Origin: Gallionellales bacterium 39-52-133
Lineage (GTDB): Bacteria > Pseudomonadota > Gammaproteobacteria > Burkholderiales > Gallionellaceae
Assembly (NCBI GenBank): GCA_002278935.1
Contig: NCJL01000002.1
Location: 124,001-188,000 of the forward strand
DNA: 64,000 nt
Direction: 5' to 3'
Shown one piece after another: positions 18,089 to 26,743 of the stretch. The notes beneath the pieces are model-generated. The model ran no database searches and was not told where the DNA came from. It saw only the letters and a list, made by a program, of their open reading frames with translations. Numbering within the stretch: the first letter of the stretch is position 1; every line of letters starts with the position of its first letter. Made by a program: the position numbers and the translations under genes.

Positions 18089-18117
18089 TTGCCCGGTTTG
18101 AGCGGTTCTGCTAGAAT
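18089..18117 (+). promoter_or_regulatory. Predicted sigma-70 promoter of phosphoribulokinase
   Basis: TTGCCC (18089-18094) and TAGAAT (18112-18117) are separated by 17 bp, placing the transcript start near 18124 and a leader of about 40 bases before the ATG. No CbbR-type T-N11-A site could be asserted by eye. Confidence 0.5.
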
Positions 18118-18164
18118 GCCGGGTCAAATTTTTCTTATCCTTTAACTCTTTACTAGAGGTTTTT

Positions 18165-19058
18165 ATGTCACGCAAGCATCCAGTCATTGCAGTAACCGGT
18201 TCCTCAGGAGCAGGCACCACCACCGTCAAGCGCGCTTTTGAAAACATTTTCCGCCGCGAAAAAATCACCGCAGCGGTAATTGAAGGCGATAGCCTGCATA
18301 GTCTGGATCGCATGGCATTCCGCGCTGCTTCCGCTGAAGCGGCAAAGGCCGGCAATAACACCTTTAGCCACTTTGGCCCTGAAGCCAACCACTTCGACAA
18401 GATCGAAGAAATGTTCAAGACCTATGGCGAATCTGGCATGTGCAAGCGCCGCTACTACGTGCACAGCGATGCAGAAGCAGCGCAGCACAACAAACATTTC
18501 AACCTGACTGACCTGAAAGCAGGCGTGTTTACCCCCTGGGAAGACATCGAAGCCAAATCGGATCTGCTGTTCTACGAAGGTCTGCATGGCCTGGCAACCG
18601 ACAATGGCAAGATTGATGCCGCCAAGTATGTTGATCTGGGTATCGGCGTTGTGCCTGTCGTCAACCTGGAATGGATCCAGAAAATCCATCGCGACCAGGC
18701 TGAGCGCGGTTACTCGGCTGAGGCGACGGTGGACACCATCATGCGCCGCATGCCTGACTACATCAAATACATCACTCCGCAATTCTCGCGCACCGACATC
18801 AACTTCCAGCGCGTGGCCACCGTGGATACCTCCAACCCGTTTATCGCACGCGACATTCCGACTCCGGATGAAAGCTTTGTGGTGATCCGCTTCCGCGATC
18901 CAAAGGGTGTGGACTTCCCTTACATGCTGAACATGATTCCCGGTTCTTTCATGTCGCGCGCCAATACATTGGTTGTGCCCGGCGGCAAGATGAGCTTTTC
19001 GATGGAAATCATCCTTGCACCGATCATGCATGAGATGATTGAGAACAAAAAGAAGTAA
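18165..19058 (+). CDS. prkB: Phosphoribulokinase (Calvin cycle)
   Basis: 297 residues, matching proteobacterial octameric phosphoribulokinase. The P-loop is GSSGAGTTT (12-20). EGDSLH and LFYEGLHG follow, as does FSRTDINFQRVATVDTSNPF in the family-specific C-terminal part. It phosphorylates ribulose 5-phosphate with ATP to ribulose 1,5-bisphosphate, the CO2 acceptor. It is the strongest sign in the window that the organism fixes CO2 by the Calvin cycle. RuBisCO genes are not in view, so the gene is unlinked to a cbb operon here. It has its own promoter and terminator. Confidence 0.95.
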   Translation: MSRKHPVIAVTGSSGAGTTTVKRAFENIFRREKITAAVIEGDSLHSLDRMAFRAASAEAAKAGNNTFSHFGPEANHFDKIEEMFKTYGESGMCKRRYYVHSDAEAAQHNKHFNLTDLKAGVFTPWEDIEAKSDLLFYEGLHGLATDNGKIDAAKYVDLGIGVVPVVNLEWIQKIHRDQAERGYSAEATVDTIMRRMPDYIKYITPQFSRTDINFQRVATVDTSNPFIARDIPTPDESFVVIRFRDPKGVDFPYMLNMIPGSFMSRANTLVVPGGKMSFSMEIILAPIMHEMIENKKK

Positions 19059-19092
19059 GCAATAGCAGGGTGCCGGAATATCCACGGCATGC

Positions 19093-19132
19093 AAAAAAAA
19101 GGAAGCCAGCGCAAGCAGGCTTCCTTTTTTTT
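19093..19132. terminator. Bidirectional rho-independent terminator after phosphoribulokinase
   Basis: GGAAGCC (19101-19107) pairs with GGCTTCC (19118-19124), with A8 before and T8 after. It ends phosphoribulokinase on the + strand and could also end the convergent response regulator gene. Confidence 0.92.
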
Positions 19133-19250
19133 GATTGCAATTGTTATGCAACAACCAGGCAGGATGCGGATGTTGCACAGGCATGAGAACGAATCCCGAT
19201 ATTGGCGATACGCATCCTTACCCAAGATGGCAAGATTTCCTTTCCTTGTC

Positions 19251-19628
19251 TCACGCCTGCCAGATTGCACGCACCTTGTCCGACAGGGTCATCGGGTCGA
19301 AAGGCTTTGCGATCACGTCTCGCGCCCCCAGCGATTTGTAATGTGCCACTTCCTGCGGCTGCACCTTGGCTGTCATGAAGGCAAAAGGCACGTTGGCCAG
19401 TGAGGGTAGCTTGCGCAAAGCAGCGAGGGTAGAAGGGCCGTCCATACCGGGCATCATCACATCCAGCAAAACCATGTCGGGTGCGAAGGCGGCGGCTTCT
19501 TTCACCGCCTCTTCCCCCGATGAGCAGATCTTTACCGTAAAACCACCCACCAACTCCAGTGCCAGTTTGGCCACTGCCTGAATATCGGCCTCGTCTTCCA
19601 CATAGAGGATACGTTGCAATGTGTTCAT
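19251..19628 (-). CDS. Stand-alone receiver (CheY-like) response regulator
   Basis: 125 residues consisting only of a receiver domain. The acidic pocket is EDE at 11-13, the phosphoacceptor is Asp56 (LLDVMMPGMDG), Thr is in FMTAK and Lys in AKPFDP. There is no output domain, so it probably acts by protein contact or as a phosphorelay carrier. It follows the large histidine kinase on the same strand by 160 bp, which makes that kinase the likely partner. Confidence 0.88.
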   Translation of the reverse strand: MNTLQRILYVEDEADIQAVAKLALELVGGFTVKICSSGEEAVKEAAAFAPDMVLLDVMMPGMDGPSTLAALRKLPSLANVPFAFMTAKVQPQEVAHYKSLGARDVIAKPFDPMTLSDKVRAIWQA

Positions 19629-19699
19629 AAGGCTCCTTTTTAATATAAATTCAGTCGGTAAGTAGCTGTTAATAGCGTAACAGGCGGGCAGAGTGTAAG

Positions 19700-19730
19700 T
19701 ATATAAGTAACTGATTTTATTGAATATTTT
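19700..19730 (-). repeat. AT-rich dispersed element, copy 2
   Basis: On the minus strand it reads AAAATATTCAATAAAATCAG then TTACTTATATA, with few differences from the 40489 copy. It lies 58 bp after the histidine kinase stop and about 70 bp before the receiver gene start, in the sense orientation of both. Confidence 0.6.
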
Positions 19731-19788
19731 AAGCGTGCAATAGATAAATTAAATTGAACGCTCAGTGTTGATTCCGTGCCAGATTGAT

Positions 19789-22395
19789 TCAGGTTGCTGC
19801 GGGTGCGACTGGGAATTCAATATAAAAAGTTGCGCCTTTTCCTTCTGTCGAATCAAATCCTATCCGCCCGCCCATGCGCTCCACCAGTTGCTGGGTGATG
19901 GCGAGACCCAGGCCTGTGCCGCCTTTTTGCCGCGTGTCGGAAGAGTCGGCCTGTGCAAATTTCTGGAATATCCTTGGGTGAAAAACTGCCGGAATGCCCG
20001 GCCCGTGATCGGTCACGGATATCTGTACTGTTTGATCAATCGCTTGCACCGCAAGCTCGATACTCCCGTCATCAGGTGAAAATTTTATCGCATTCGATAG
20101 CAAATTGGCCATCACTTGCAACAGGCGTTGGTTGTCCACACGCACCGCAACATCCGCTGTATGTGTGAGATGCATCCTGACATGGCGATCACCCACATAG
20201 GTCCGATTGCCTTCAATAGCCTGCTCAACAAGCGGCATCAGCGCCTGGATTTGCATGTCAAAATCCATCTTGCCTGCCGTCAGCTTTTCAATGTCGAGCA
20301 GATCGTTAATCATAAAGGTCAGGCGCTGGCTATTTTGCTGTGCAATATCTACCATCTTTTTAATATTACCCGTCAGTCCGCCAAGTGCTCCGCCCGCAAG
20401 TAATCCCAGTGCCCCCGATATGGCCGTCAGCGGGGTGCGCAACTCGTGGCTGACAGTGGAGACAAATTCGCCTTTCATGCGCTCCATGCGTTTGCGCTCG
20501 CTCACATCCGATTCGATCGCCATGAATCCCTGCAGATTTCCCGCCGCGTCCAGCAAGGGGTTGCAGCTTATTTGCACCCAGAAAGGCAGGCCGGTTTTGC
20601 TGTAGTTGATCAACTCCACATCGAAGTGTTTTTGTTGTGCCAGGGCCTCGCTTATGCTCGCCACGACTTTGGGGTCAGTGGCTTCGCCTTGCAGCAAATG
20701 GCCCGGTTTGCGGCCACGCATTTCTTCCAGCGTATAACCGGTGATGCGGGAAAAACCCTCGTTGATCCATTCTGCACGCCCCTCAATATCGGTGATGATC
20801 ACGCCATTGGTAGTCTGGCTGGCCACTCGAGACAGTCTGGCAAGCTCAACCTGGTCTTTGCGATGTTGTTTCTGCACCCGCGCCGCCTGCACCAGTTGCG
20901 CTATTGTCAGCGTCAGGGGATTCAAATAATCAACCAGCGCCTGATCATATCCGCCCTGCCGGTTGGCCAGGCCTGTCAGTGCCACCAGCTTGTTTTCGTA
21001 ATAGATGGGAATACCAAGGAAGGCATTCAGTGGGGGATGCCCGGCGGGCAAGCCGCCACTGCGCGGATCTTGGGACGGTGTGTTGGCAATAATCGGCATG
21101 CCACTGGTGATCGCTGCGCCGAACAAAGTATTAAGATTGAAAAACTCCATGCCTTTGGAGACGTTCTCCTCGTAATATGCGCGAGTCTCGTCACTCCATG
21201 AGATATTGGTGATGGCATAGCTCTTGAGGTAGGGTACTCCGCCAGCCGTATGCAAAATCTCGCCGATAAAACCATATTCGCTGCCGGTGATCTGCAGCAT
21301 GTCGCCCAGCAGGCCCTCAAAAGCAACGTGACGGTCTTCTGCACCAATAAATACGGATTGGGCTCGCGTGATTGCATCACGCAGCCCCTGTTCCCGTTTC
21401 AGCTCCTGCCCCAGCTTCCAGTGACGCAACGTTGTTGCCACCCAGCGTGCAAGCAGTTCCATAAACTCGATTTCAGCTTCCGAGAAACGACGGGAAGTGC
21501 GCGGTTCCGCCGAGGAAAAGTTGAGCGTGCCATAAACTTTGTCGTCCAGCAGCAGCCTCGTGCCTATGTAACTCTCCAGCTTGAATGCGCGGTAACAGGG
21601 GTGGTCAGCGTAGTCTCCAAGCCCCATATGGTCGATAGCCAGCACTTTGTCGCCACGCAAGGCGATGCTGCAATAAGTTTGTCCCAGTGGAAACTGCTGG
21701 CCATCATTCAGCGTATCTGGTGGTGATGACTGCACTTCGATTTCATAAACTTCGCCATTGATGTGGCTGATAATTCCAACCGGCAAATCCAGATAGCGAC
21801 AGCCCAATTGCAGTGCCGCCCTGAGCAGGGATTGATGATCAAGAGTGGGAAGTGATGTTATTTCATTGAGTGCCAGCAGGGCATCATTTTTGCGCTCCTG
21901 GTAGCGCCGGTTGATTTCAATCTCGACACCATCTGCAAGATCGCGCAATGACGCCAGCTCTGCTTGCGTCAACTGCCGCGGTTTGTCTCCGATAATGCAC
22001 AGGGTGCCTATGCGATAGCCGTCGCTAGTCGTGAGCGGCGCGCCGGCGTAAAAACGAATATGTGGCGGGCCCAGCACCAGCGGGTTGCCGGAAAAACGCG
22101 GATCCAGGCTGGCGTCTGGAATGTGAAAAATTTCCCTGTCCAGAATTGCATATCCGCAAAAGGAAATATCACGCCCCGTTTCACAGGCATCCAGCCCCTG
22201 GCGCGATTTAAACCACTGGCGTTCGGCATCAATCAGTGATACCAGTGCAATCGGCACACCAAACATACGCTGTGCCAGCCGTGTGATGCGGTCAAAGCGC
22301 TCCTCGGCAGTCGTATCCAGCAGTGCATGATCGTGCAATGACTTCAGGCGCAGAATCTCGTCTTCGGGAAATGGCGGGGGCTGTGTACGTATCAA
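19789..22395 (-). CDS. Multi-GAF/PAS sensor histidine kinase (soluble)
   Basis: About 868 residues without membrane segments. Three GAF-like domains come first (LALVSLIDAERQWFKS-type near 40-180; LPVGIISHINGEVYEI; then a third with GFIGEILHTAGG), followed by a PAS domain (GVIITDIEGRAEWINEGF), a HisKA domain with the phosphoacceptor in VSHELRTPLTAISGALG, and an ATPase with NLLSNAIKFS and GTGLGLAITQQL. There is no attached receiver. The start is set at a TTG (22395) because AGAGGA lies eight bases upstream; an earlier TTG at 22470 lacks such a site. It probably phosphorylates the receiver encoded just downstream. The signal is unknown. Confidence 0.87.
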   Translation of the reverse strand: MIRTQPPPFPEDEILRLKSLHDHALLDTTAEERFDRITRLAQRMFGVPIALVSLIDAERQWFKSRQGLDACETGRDISFCGYAILDREIFHIPDASLDPRFSGNPLVLGPPHIRFYAGAPLTTSDGYRIGTLCIIGDKPRQLTQAELASLRDLADGVEIEINRRYQERKNDALLALNEITSLPTLDHQSLLRAALQLGCRYLDLPVGIISHINGEVYEIEVQSSPPDTLNDGQQFPLGQTYCSIALRGDKVLAIDHMGLGDYADHPCYRAFKLESYIGTRLLLDDKVYGTLNFSSAEPRTSRRFSEAEIEFMELLARWVATTLRHWKLGQELKREQGLRDAITRAQSVFIGAEDRHVAFEGLLGDMLQITGSEYGFIGEILHTAGGVPYLKSYAITNISWSDETRAYYEENVSKGMEFFNLNTLFGAAITSGMPIIANTPSQDPRSGGLPAGHPPLNAFLGIPIYYENKLVALTGLANRQGGYDQALVDYLNPLTLTIAQLVQAARVQKQHRKDQVELARLSRVASQTTNGVIITDIEGRAEWINEGFSRITGYTLEEMRGRKPGHLLQGEATDPKVVASISEALAQQKHFDVELINYSKTGLPFWVQISCNPLLDAAGNLQGFMAIESDVSERKRMERMKGEFVSTVSHELRTPLTAISGALGLLAGGALGGLTGNIKKMVDIAQQNSQRLTFMINDLLDIEKLTAGKMDFDMQIQALMPLVEQAIEGNRTYVGDRHVRMHLTHTADVAVRVDNQRLLQVMANLLSNAIKFSPDDGSIELAVQAIDQTVQISVTDHGPGIPAVFHPRIFQKFAQADSSDTRQKGGTGLGLAITQQLVERMGGRIGFDSTEGKGATFYIEFPVAPAAT

Positions 22396-22776
22396 GTTTA
22401 GTGTCCTCTGGGCACTTATCCCGGCGATTAATTCTTTTGTGATGCTCGAAATGCATTTGCCAGCAAGCAAATACGGGTCGCAATTTATTGTTTAAATTTA
22501 ATATCTTAAGGTTTTTCTGGTCAGCGCCAGACGTATATCCATAATCATTGCCAGAAGTTGATGACCCATATGCACATTCGGATGTATCGGGTGAACGAGT
22601 GATCAGGAGCAATACCCGTTGCCACAGGCAAATGGCAGTATCGCGACAATAAGTGATAAATGCAAATCCGTCTTTTATGCAAGCCAGCATATGCGAACAA
22701 TACGGTGTAACGCATCTGGACCAGGTCAATTAAATCCCGCTCAAACTTCGCACGCTTCCTGTGGGATAATTGCACG
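22396..22776. other. Intergenic region between histidine kinase and uvrD
   Basis: This 381-bp divergent gap has no ORF with a plausible protein. A short inverted repeat CTGG/CCAG surrounds position 22520-22533. The region next to 22500 is AT-rich. Apart from the uvrD promoter at its end, nothing is recognised. Confidence 0.4.
22762..22770 (+). promoter_or_regulatory. Extended -10 promoter of uvrD, possibly leaderless
   Basis: TGGGATAAT carries TG one base before GATAAT (22765-22770), an extended -10. No good -35 is seen. The expected transcript start, six or seven bases later, coincides with the uvrD ATG at 22777, and no Shine-Dalgarno precedes that ATG. Confidence 0.45.
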
Positions 22777-24942
22777 ATGAACTCAGCCCTCCTTTCCGGT
22801 CTTAATCCCGAGCAGCGCCAGGCCGTTACCCTGCCTCACCAGTCCGCACTCATCCTTGCCGGCGCAGGCAGCGGCAAGACGCGCGTGTTGACCACGCGCA
22901 TCGCCTATCTGATCAGCACCGGCGCGGTCAGCCCGCACGGCATCCTCGCGGTGACCTTCACCAACAAGGCCGCAAAAGAGATGGTGACGCGGCTCAGCGC
23001 AATGTTGCCGATCAATACGCGCGGCATGTGGATAGGCACGTTTCACGGCCTGTGTAACCGCATGCTGCGCGCGCATTTTCGCGAGGCTAATCTGCCGCAG
23101 ACTTTTCAGATCCTCGACAGCGGCGATCAGCTCTCGGCGATCAAGCGCGTGATGAAGGGGCTGAATGTCGATGATGAAAAATTTCCGCCGCGCGAAGTGC
23201 AGAATTTCATCAGCGGCAGCAAGGAACAAGGCCTGCGCGCACATGAGGTGGAAGCCTACGACCCCTACACGCGGCGCAAGGTGGAGATCTTTGCCGAATA
23301 CGACGCGCAGTGCCAGCGCGAGGGCGTGGTGGATTTTGCCGAACTGTTATTGCGCAGCTACGAGCTGCTGACGCGCAATGCGGCAATACGCGAACATTAT
23401 CAGTCGCGCTTCAAACATATACTGGTGGACGAATTTCAGGACACCAACCCCCTCCAGTACAAGTGGCTGAAGCTGCTGGCAGGAAAAGAAAACTCGCTGT
23501 TCGCTGTCGGCGACGACGACCAGTCCATCTACGCGTTTCGCGGCGCCAATGTCGGAAATATGCAGGAACTGCTGCGCGACTTCAAGGTGGCAAACGTGAT
23601 CAAGCTTGAGCAGAATTACCGCTCGCACGCCAATATCCTGAATGCCGCCAACGCGCTGATCAGCCACAACCGCAACCGCCTCGGCAAGAATCTGTGGACC
23701 TCCGAAAGCGGCGGCGAGCAACTGCGCGTGTACGAGGCGCCGACCGATGTGGAGGAAGCCAATTTCATTGTCAGCGAAATTCAGCAGCTCCATCGCGAAG
23801 GCGTGAACCTGCGCGAGATCGCATTGCTGTACCGCTCCAATGCACAGTCGCGCGTGCTGGAACATGCGCTGGTATCGGCGGCTTTGTCATACCGCGTGTA
23901 TGGCGGCTTGCGCTTCTTCGAGCGTCAGGAAATCAAGCATGCGCTGGCTTATCTGCGCCTGATGGAAAACACCGATGACGATAACGCGCTGTTGCGCATC
24001 ATCAACTTCCCCACGCGCGGCATCGGCGCGCGCGGTATCGAGCAGCTGCAGGCCGCAGCCAAGATGAACAACACCACGCTGTTCGATGCGGCAGCGCGCG
24101 CAGGCGGCAAGGTGTCCGCCTTCGTCGGCATGATAGAGGCGATGCGCAACGCGACGCGCGAGCTGCCCTTGCCCGAGGCGATCGACCATATGCTCAAGCA
24201 CAGCGGCCTGCTCGATCACTACCAGAATGAAACCGGCGCCAAAAAACGCGAGGCCGAAGAGCGTCTGGAAAACCTCAACGAACTGTTGAATGCCGCGACC
24301 CTGTTCGTGCATGAAAATGAGGATGATAGCCTCACCTCCTTTCTCACCCACGCCACACTGGAATCGGGCGAACATCAGGCGGGCGATCAGGATGACGCGC
24401 TGCACCTGATGACGGTGCATGCCTCCAAGGGACTGGAATTTCACACCGTGTTTATCACCGGTATGGAAGAGAATTTATTTCCGCACCAGAACAGCAAAAA
24501 TTCGGAAGACGGCCTGGGCGAAGAGCGCCGCCTGATGTATGTGGCGATCACGCGTGCCCGCCGCCGCCTGTATTTAACCTTTGCGCAGAGCCGCATGCTG
24601 CACGGCCAGGTCAACTACGGCATGGTGTCCAGCTTCCTGCGCGAGCTGCCGGAGGAACTGCTGCACTGGATCACGCCGCGCATCACTGCGCGCAGCGTCT
24701 ACAAACCTGCCTATTCTCCCTACGCCGCACCTGCAACGCCCGCGGACTACGCTGCTCCTGCGCCGCGGCCGGCGGATGCCTCGGGCTGGCGCATCGGGCA
24801 GAATGTGGAGCATGCGAAGTTCGGCGAAGGTGTGGTGCTGAATATTGAAGGCGGCGGCGCAGATGCGAGGGTGCAGGTTAAATTCCGCAAGACGGGCAGT
24901 AAATGGCTGGCGCTGGAGTATGCGAAACTGACTGCGCTGTAA
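22777..24942 (+). CDS. uvrD: DNA helicase II UvrD (superfamily 1)
   Basis: 721 residues (E. coli 720). SF1A helicase motifs are present in order: Q motif region LNPEQRQAV, Walker A AGAGSGKTRVLT (28-39), Ia TFTNKAAKEM, II VDEFQDTNPLQ, III VGDDDQSIYAFRGA, IV ENYRSHANIL-type, V LMTVHASKGLEFHTVF and VI YVAITRARRRLYL. The C-terminus (VEHAKFGEGVVLNIEG...VQVKFR) is the UvrD tail fold that contacts RNA polymerase. It unwinds DNA in mismatch and nucleotide excision repair. No LexA-like box was found upstream by eye. It stands alone with a possible leaderless start. Confidence 0.95.
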   Translation: MNSALLSGLNPEQRQAVTLPHQSALILAGAGSGKTRVLTTRIAYLISTGAVSPHGILAVTFTNKAAKEMVTRLSAMLPINTRGMWIGTFHGLCNRMLRAHFREANLPQTFQILDSGDQLSAIKRVMKGLNVDDEKFPPREVQNFISGSKEQGLRAHEVEAYDPYTRRKVEIFAEYDAQCQREGVVDFAELLLRSYELLTRNAAIREHYQSRFKHILVDEFQDTNPLQYKWLKLLAGKENSLFAVGDDDQSIYAFRGANVGNMQELLRDFKVANVIKLEQNYRSHANILNAANALISHNRNRLGKNLWTSESGGEQLRVYEAPTDVEEANFIVSEIQQLHREGVNLREIALLYRSNAQSRVLEHALVSAALSYRVYGGLRFFERQEIKHALAYLRLMENTDDDNALLRIINFPTRGIGARGIEQLQAAAKMNNTTLFDAAARAGGKVSAFVGMIEAMRNATRELPLPEAIDHMLKHSGLLDHYQNETGAKKREAEERLENLNELLNAATLFVHENEDDSLTSFLTHATLESGEHQAGDQDDALHLMTVHASKGLEFHTVFITGMEENLFPHQNSKNSEDGLGEERRLMYVAITRARRRLYLTFAQSRMLHGQVNYGMVSSFLRELPEELLHWITPRITARSVYKPAYSPYAAPATPADYAAPAPRPADASGWRIGQNVEHAKFGEGVVLNIEGGGADARVQVKFRKTGSKWLALEYAKLTAL

Positions 24943-24948
24943 AAAAAC

Positions 24949-25039
24949 TTATCCACAGATTTCACAGATGCCACAGATTAAAAACAAATATGTAAATGCA
25001 ATAAATCTGTGTAAATCTGTGACATCTGTGACATCTGTG
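24949..25039. repeat. Cluster of CACAGAT heptamers in opposed orientation
   Basis: Three CACAGAT copies (24954, 24963, 24972) at 9-bp steps are followed, after a 26-bp AT-rich gap, by four reverse copies ATCTGTG (25005, 25015, 25024, 25033) at 9-10 bp steps. The arms can fold into a large imperfect hairpin. The left edge holds TTATCCACA, a perfect DnaA-box sequence. A related cluster lies between bioB and bioF at 63255-63312. Confidence 0.75.
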
Positions 25040-25062
25040 AATAAGCCAATACGGAGATCAAC

Positions 25063-25404
25063 ATGAGCAAATCATTCAAGGAATTAACCCAGGAAATCAG
25101 GCTGCTGTTGACGCCATTCCGCAAGGAAGCCAAAGAAGCGATGGCGGGTTTTGATGCGATGGCCAGAGCGGCGATGGCGCCGGGGGTGCTGACAGAGCTG
25201 GAGAAGGAGTTGATTGCCACCGGCATCGCGGTCTCCACGCGCTGCGACGGCTGCATCGGCTTTCATGTAAAAACCCTGGTAAAACTCGGCGCCACGCGCG
25301 AGCAGGTGAATGAAATGCTGGCGGTTGCGGTGTATATGGGCGGCGGGCCGTCACTGATGTATGCGGCAGAAGTGCTGCGCGCTTTTGAAGAGTTTCAGGC
25401 CTGA
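25063..25404 (+). CDS. AhpD-like carboxymuconolactone decarboxylase family protein
   Basis: 113 residues, entirely helical. The AhpD-type redox motif is present: Glu48/49, Cys61-x-x-Cys64 and His68 (RCDGCIGFHVK). Such proteins are thiol-dependent alkylhydroperoxidases or close relatives. The shift from polar N-terminus to GATREQVNEMLAVAVYMGGGP is typical of the family. An ACGGAG site precedes the ATG. It is convergent with moeB, only three bases apart. The peroxide substrate and partner reductant are unknown. Confidence 0.87.
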   Translation: MSKSFKELTQEIRLLLTPFRKEAKEAMAGFDAMARAAMAPGVLTELEKELIATGIAVSTRCDGCIGFHVKTLVKLGATREQVNEMLAVAVYMGGGPSLMYAAEVLRAFEEFQA

Positions 25405-25407
25405 TAT

Positions 25408-26181
25408 TTAGCCTGTCAAACCAGACGGGTGCACGCTAGAACTGCATACCGGACAGTTCGCATCGCGCGATAATTTGATGGTGCGCAGGCCGCTGTGCAG
25501 CGTATCTATCAGCAGCAGTTTGCCGCACAGGGTTGTGCCTGTTTCAAGCAGCAGCTTGAGTGCTTCGGCAGCCTGCAGGCTGCCGATAATGCCGACCAGG
25601 GGTGCGAACACGCCCATTTCCGCGCAGCGCGTATCTTCGTTTTCGCTGTTTTCGGGATAGAGGCAGTGGTAACACGGGCTGTGCGACTGGCGAAAATCGA
25701 ATACCGTTACCTGCCCGGCAAAACGGATTGCGGCACCGGATACCAGTGGTTTTTTGAGTTCTACACAGGCGCGGTTAAGTTCGTAGCGGGTGGCGAAGTT
25801 GTCGCTGCAATCCAGAACGACATCGGCCTGCGCGACTAATTCGCGCAGGCGCGCGGACTGCACGCGTTCCTTCAGGTTGATGACGCGCACATCCGGATTG
25901 ATTTCGCCCAAAGCCATACGTGCGGAATCCACCTTGTTCATGCCTATGCTGGCGGTGCGATGCAGTAACTGGCGCTGCAGATTGGTCAGGTCTACCGTGT
26001 CGTTATCGCACAGCGTTAATGTACCCACGCCACTGGCTGCCAGAAACAGCGCTACCGGTGAGCCCAGCCCGCCGGCACCGATAATCAGCGCGTGCGCGCC
26101 TATCAGTTTTTCCTGTCCCTCTATGCCGATTTCCGGCAGCAGAATGTGGCGGCTGTAGCGCAGCAGTTGTTCGTCGTTCAT
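25408..26181 (-). CDS. moeB: Molybdopterin-synthase adenylyltransferase MoeB / ThiF / HesA family
   Basis: 257 residues. The ATP-binding Rossmann loop is IIGAGGLGSPVALFLAASG, the adenylation-site residues are in CDNDTVDLTNLQRQLLH, and the zinc-binding pairs are CYHC and CPVC. The crossover-loop cysteine is in EDTRCAEMG. The enzyme activates the C-terminus of a ubiquitin-like sulfur carrier (MoaD or ThiS). MoeB and ThiF cannot be separated here, and no moa or thi genes lie nearby. AAGGATACCCC precedes the ATG. It is downstream of the ctpA-envC-gpmI run with a 130-bp gap. Confidence 0.88.
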   Translation of the reverse strand: MNDEQLLRYSRHILLPEIGIEGQEKLIGAHALIIGAGGLGSPVALFLAASGVGTLTLCDNDTVDLTNLQRQLLHRTASIGMNKVDSARMALGEINPDVRVINLKERVQSARLRELVAQADVVLDCSDNFATRYELNRACVELKKPLVSGAAIRFAGQVTVFDFRQSHSPCYHCLYPENSENEDTRCAEMGVFAPLVGIIGSLQAAEALKLLLETGTTLCGKLLLIDTLHSGLRTIKLSRDANCPVCSSSVHPSGLTG

Positions 26182-26285
26182 GGGGTATCCTTGAAGTTGT
26201 CAGCCATGCAGGGGAGTTTGTCAGTTATGCCCGTGAATTGGTCAGGCTGCGCTGCCTGGAAGGGGTGATGGCTGCAATGGCTGTA

Positions 26286-26316
26286 TTTATAAGTGCTTGA
26301 TTATATTCAATATTTT
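26286..26316 (-). repeat. AT-rich dispersed element, copy 3
   Basis: On the minus strand it reads AAAATATTGAATATAATCAA then GCACTTATAAA. The first 20 bases are identical to the 40489 copy. Its first bases are part of the stop codon of the preceding gene (26315-26740), and it lies about 105 bp upstream of moeB on the same strand. Confidence 0.65.
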
Positions 26317-26740
26317 ACCTGTTGTCACGCAGTTCTTTAGGCGTATCGTCGTGATCTCCATGCGGGTGGTTTTCATAGAGTTTGGCAAAAACCACGGGCG
26401 GATTGGATTTGGTCAGGTGTTCAGGGGTATTCAGATTGTGATACTGCACGTCTTCACAATAGTAGATTAATTGCTTGCTGAGTTTGTTCAGCAGGTTTTC
26501 CTTGAAGCAGAATCCGGCCTTTTTCAATGCGGCTTCCAGTCCTTCCAGCGAGTATTCGCGCAAGCTGTAGCTGACACGCAAACTGTTGGGCTCCATGCCT
26601 TTTTCCACATGCAGGTTGCTTAATCCGGCCAGCAACAGCTGCGCACGTTCCAGTTGTCCTGCCGGCTCGGCGGCAAAATACAGGTCGTGAGTTGACAGCG
26701 GCTCCTGGTTATTGGCTTTGCGCTCTTCAGCTTTTGCCAT
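26315..26740 (-). CDS. Conserved hypothetical protein downstream of ctpA
   Basis: 141 residues, not recognised. It has no signal peptide. The N-terminal 50 residues are helical and charged. A middle part (EPNSLRVSYSLREYSLEGLEAALKKAGFCF) resembles a small beta-alpha-beta fold of the heavy-metal-associated type but lacks its CxxC. A helix KENLLNKLSKQLIYYCEDVQ follows, and the C-terminus is polar and histidine-containing (NHPHGDHDD). It starts three bases after the ctpA stop, so it is co-transcribed with ctpA. No function is proposed. Confidence 0.65.
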   Translation of the reverse strand: MAKAEERKANNQEPLSTHDLYFAAEPAGQLERAQLLLAGLSNLHVEKGMEPNSLRVSYSLREYSLEGLEAALKKAGFCFKENLLNKLSKQLIYYCEDVQYHNLNTPEHLTKSNPPVVFAKLYENHPHGDHDDTPKELRDNR

Positions 26741-26743
26741 GGA

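Noticed and set aside
22545-22775. Minus-strand ORF in the uvrD upstream gap
   Set aside because: Composition is unlike a real protein here, there is no ribosome site, and it would run through the uvrD promoter.
24949-24957. Perfect DnaA box TTATCCACA taken as a sign of a replication origin
   Set aside because: Only one perfect box is seen, it is part of the CACAGAT array, and no dnaA, dnaN or AT-rich unwinding region is near.
24949-25039. CACAGAT array as a CRISPR
   Set aside because: Units are only 7 bases with 2-3 base gaps and both orientations occur; there are no spacers or cas genes.
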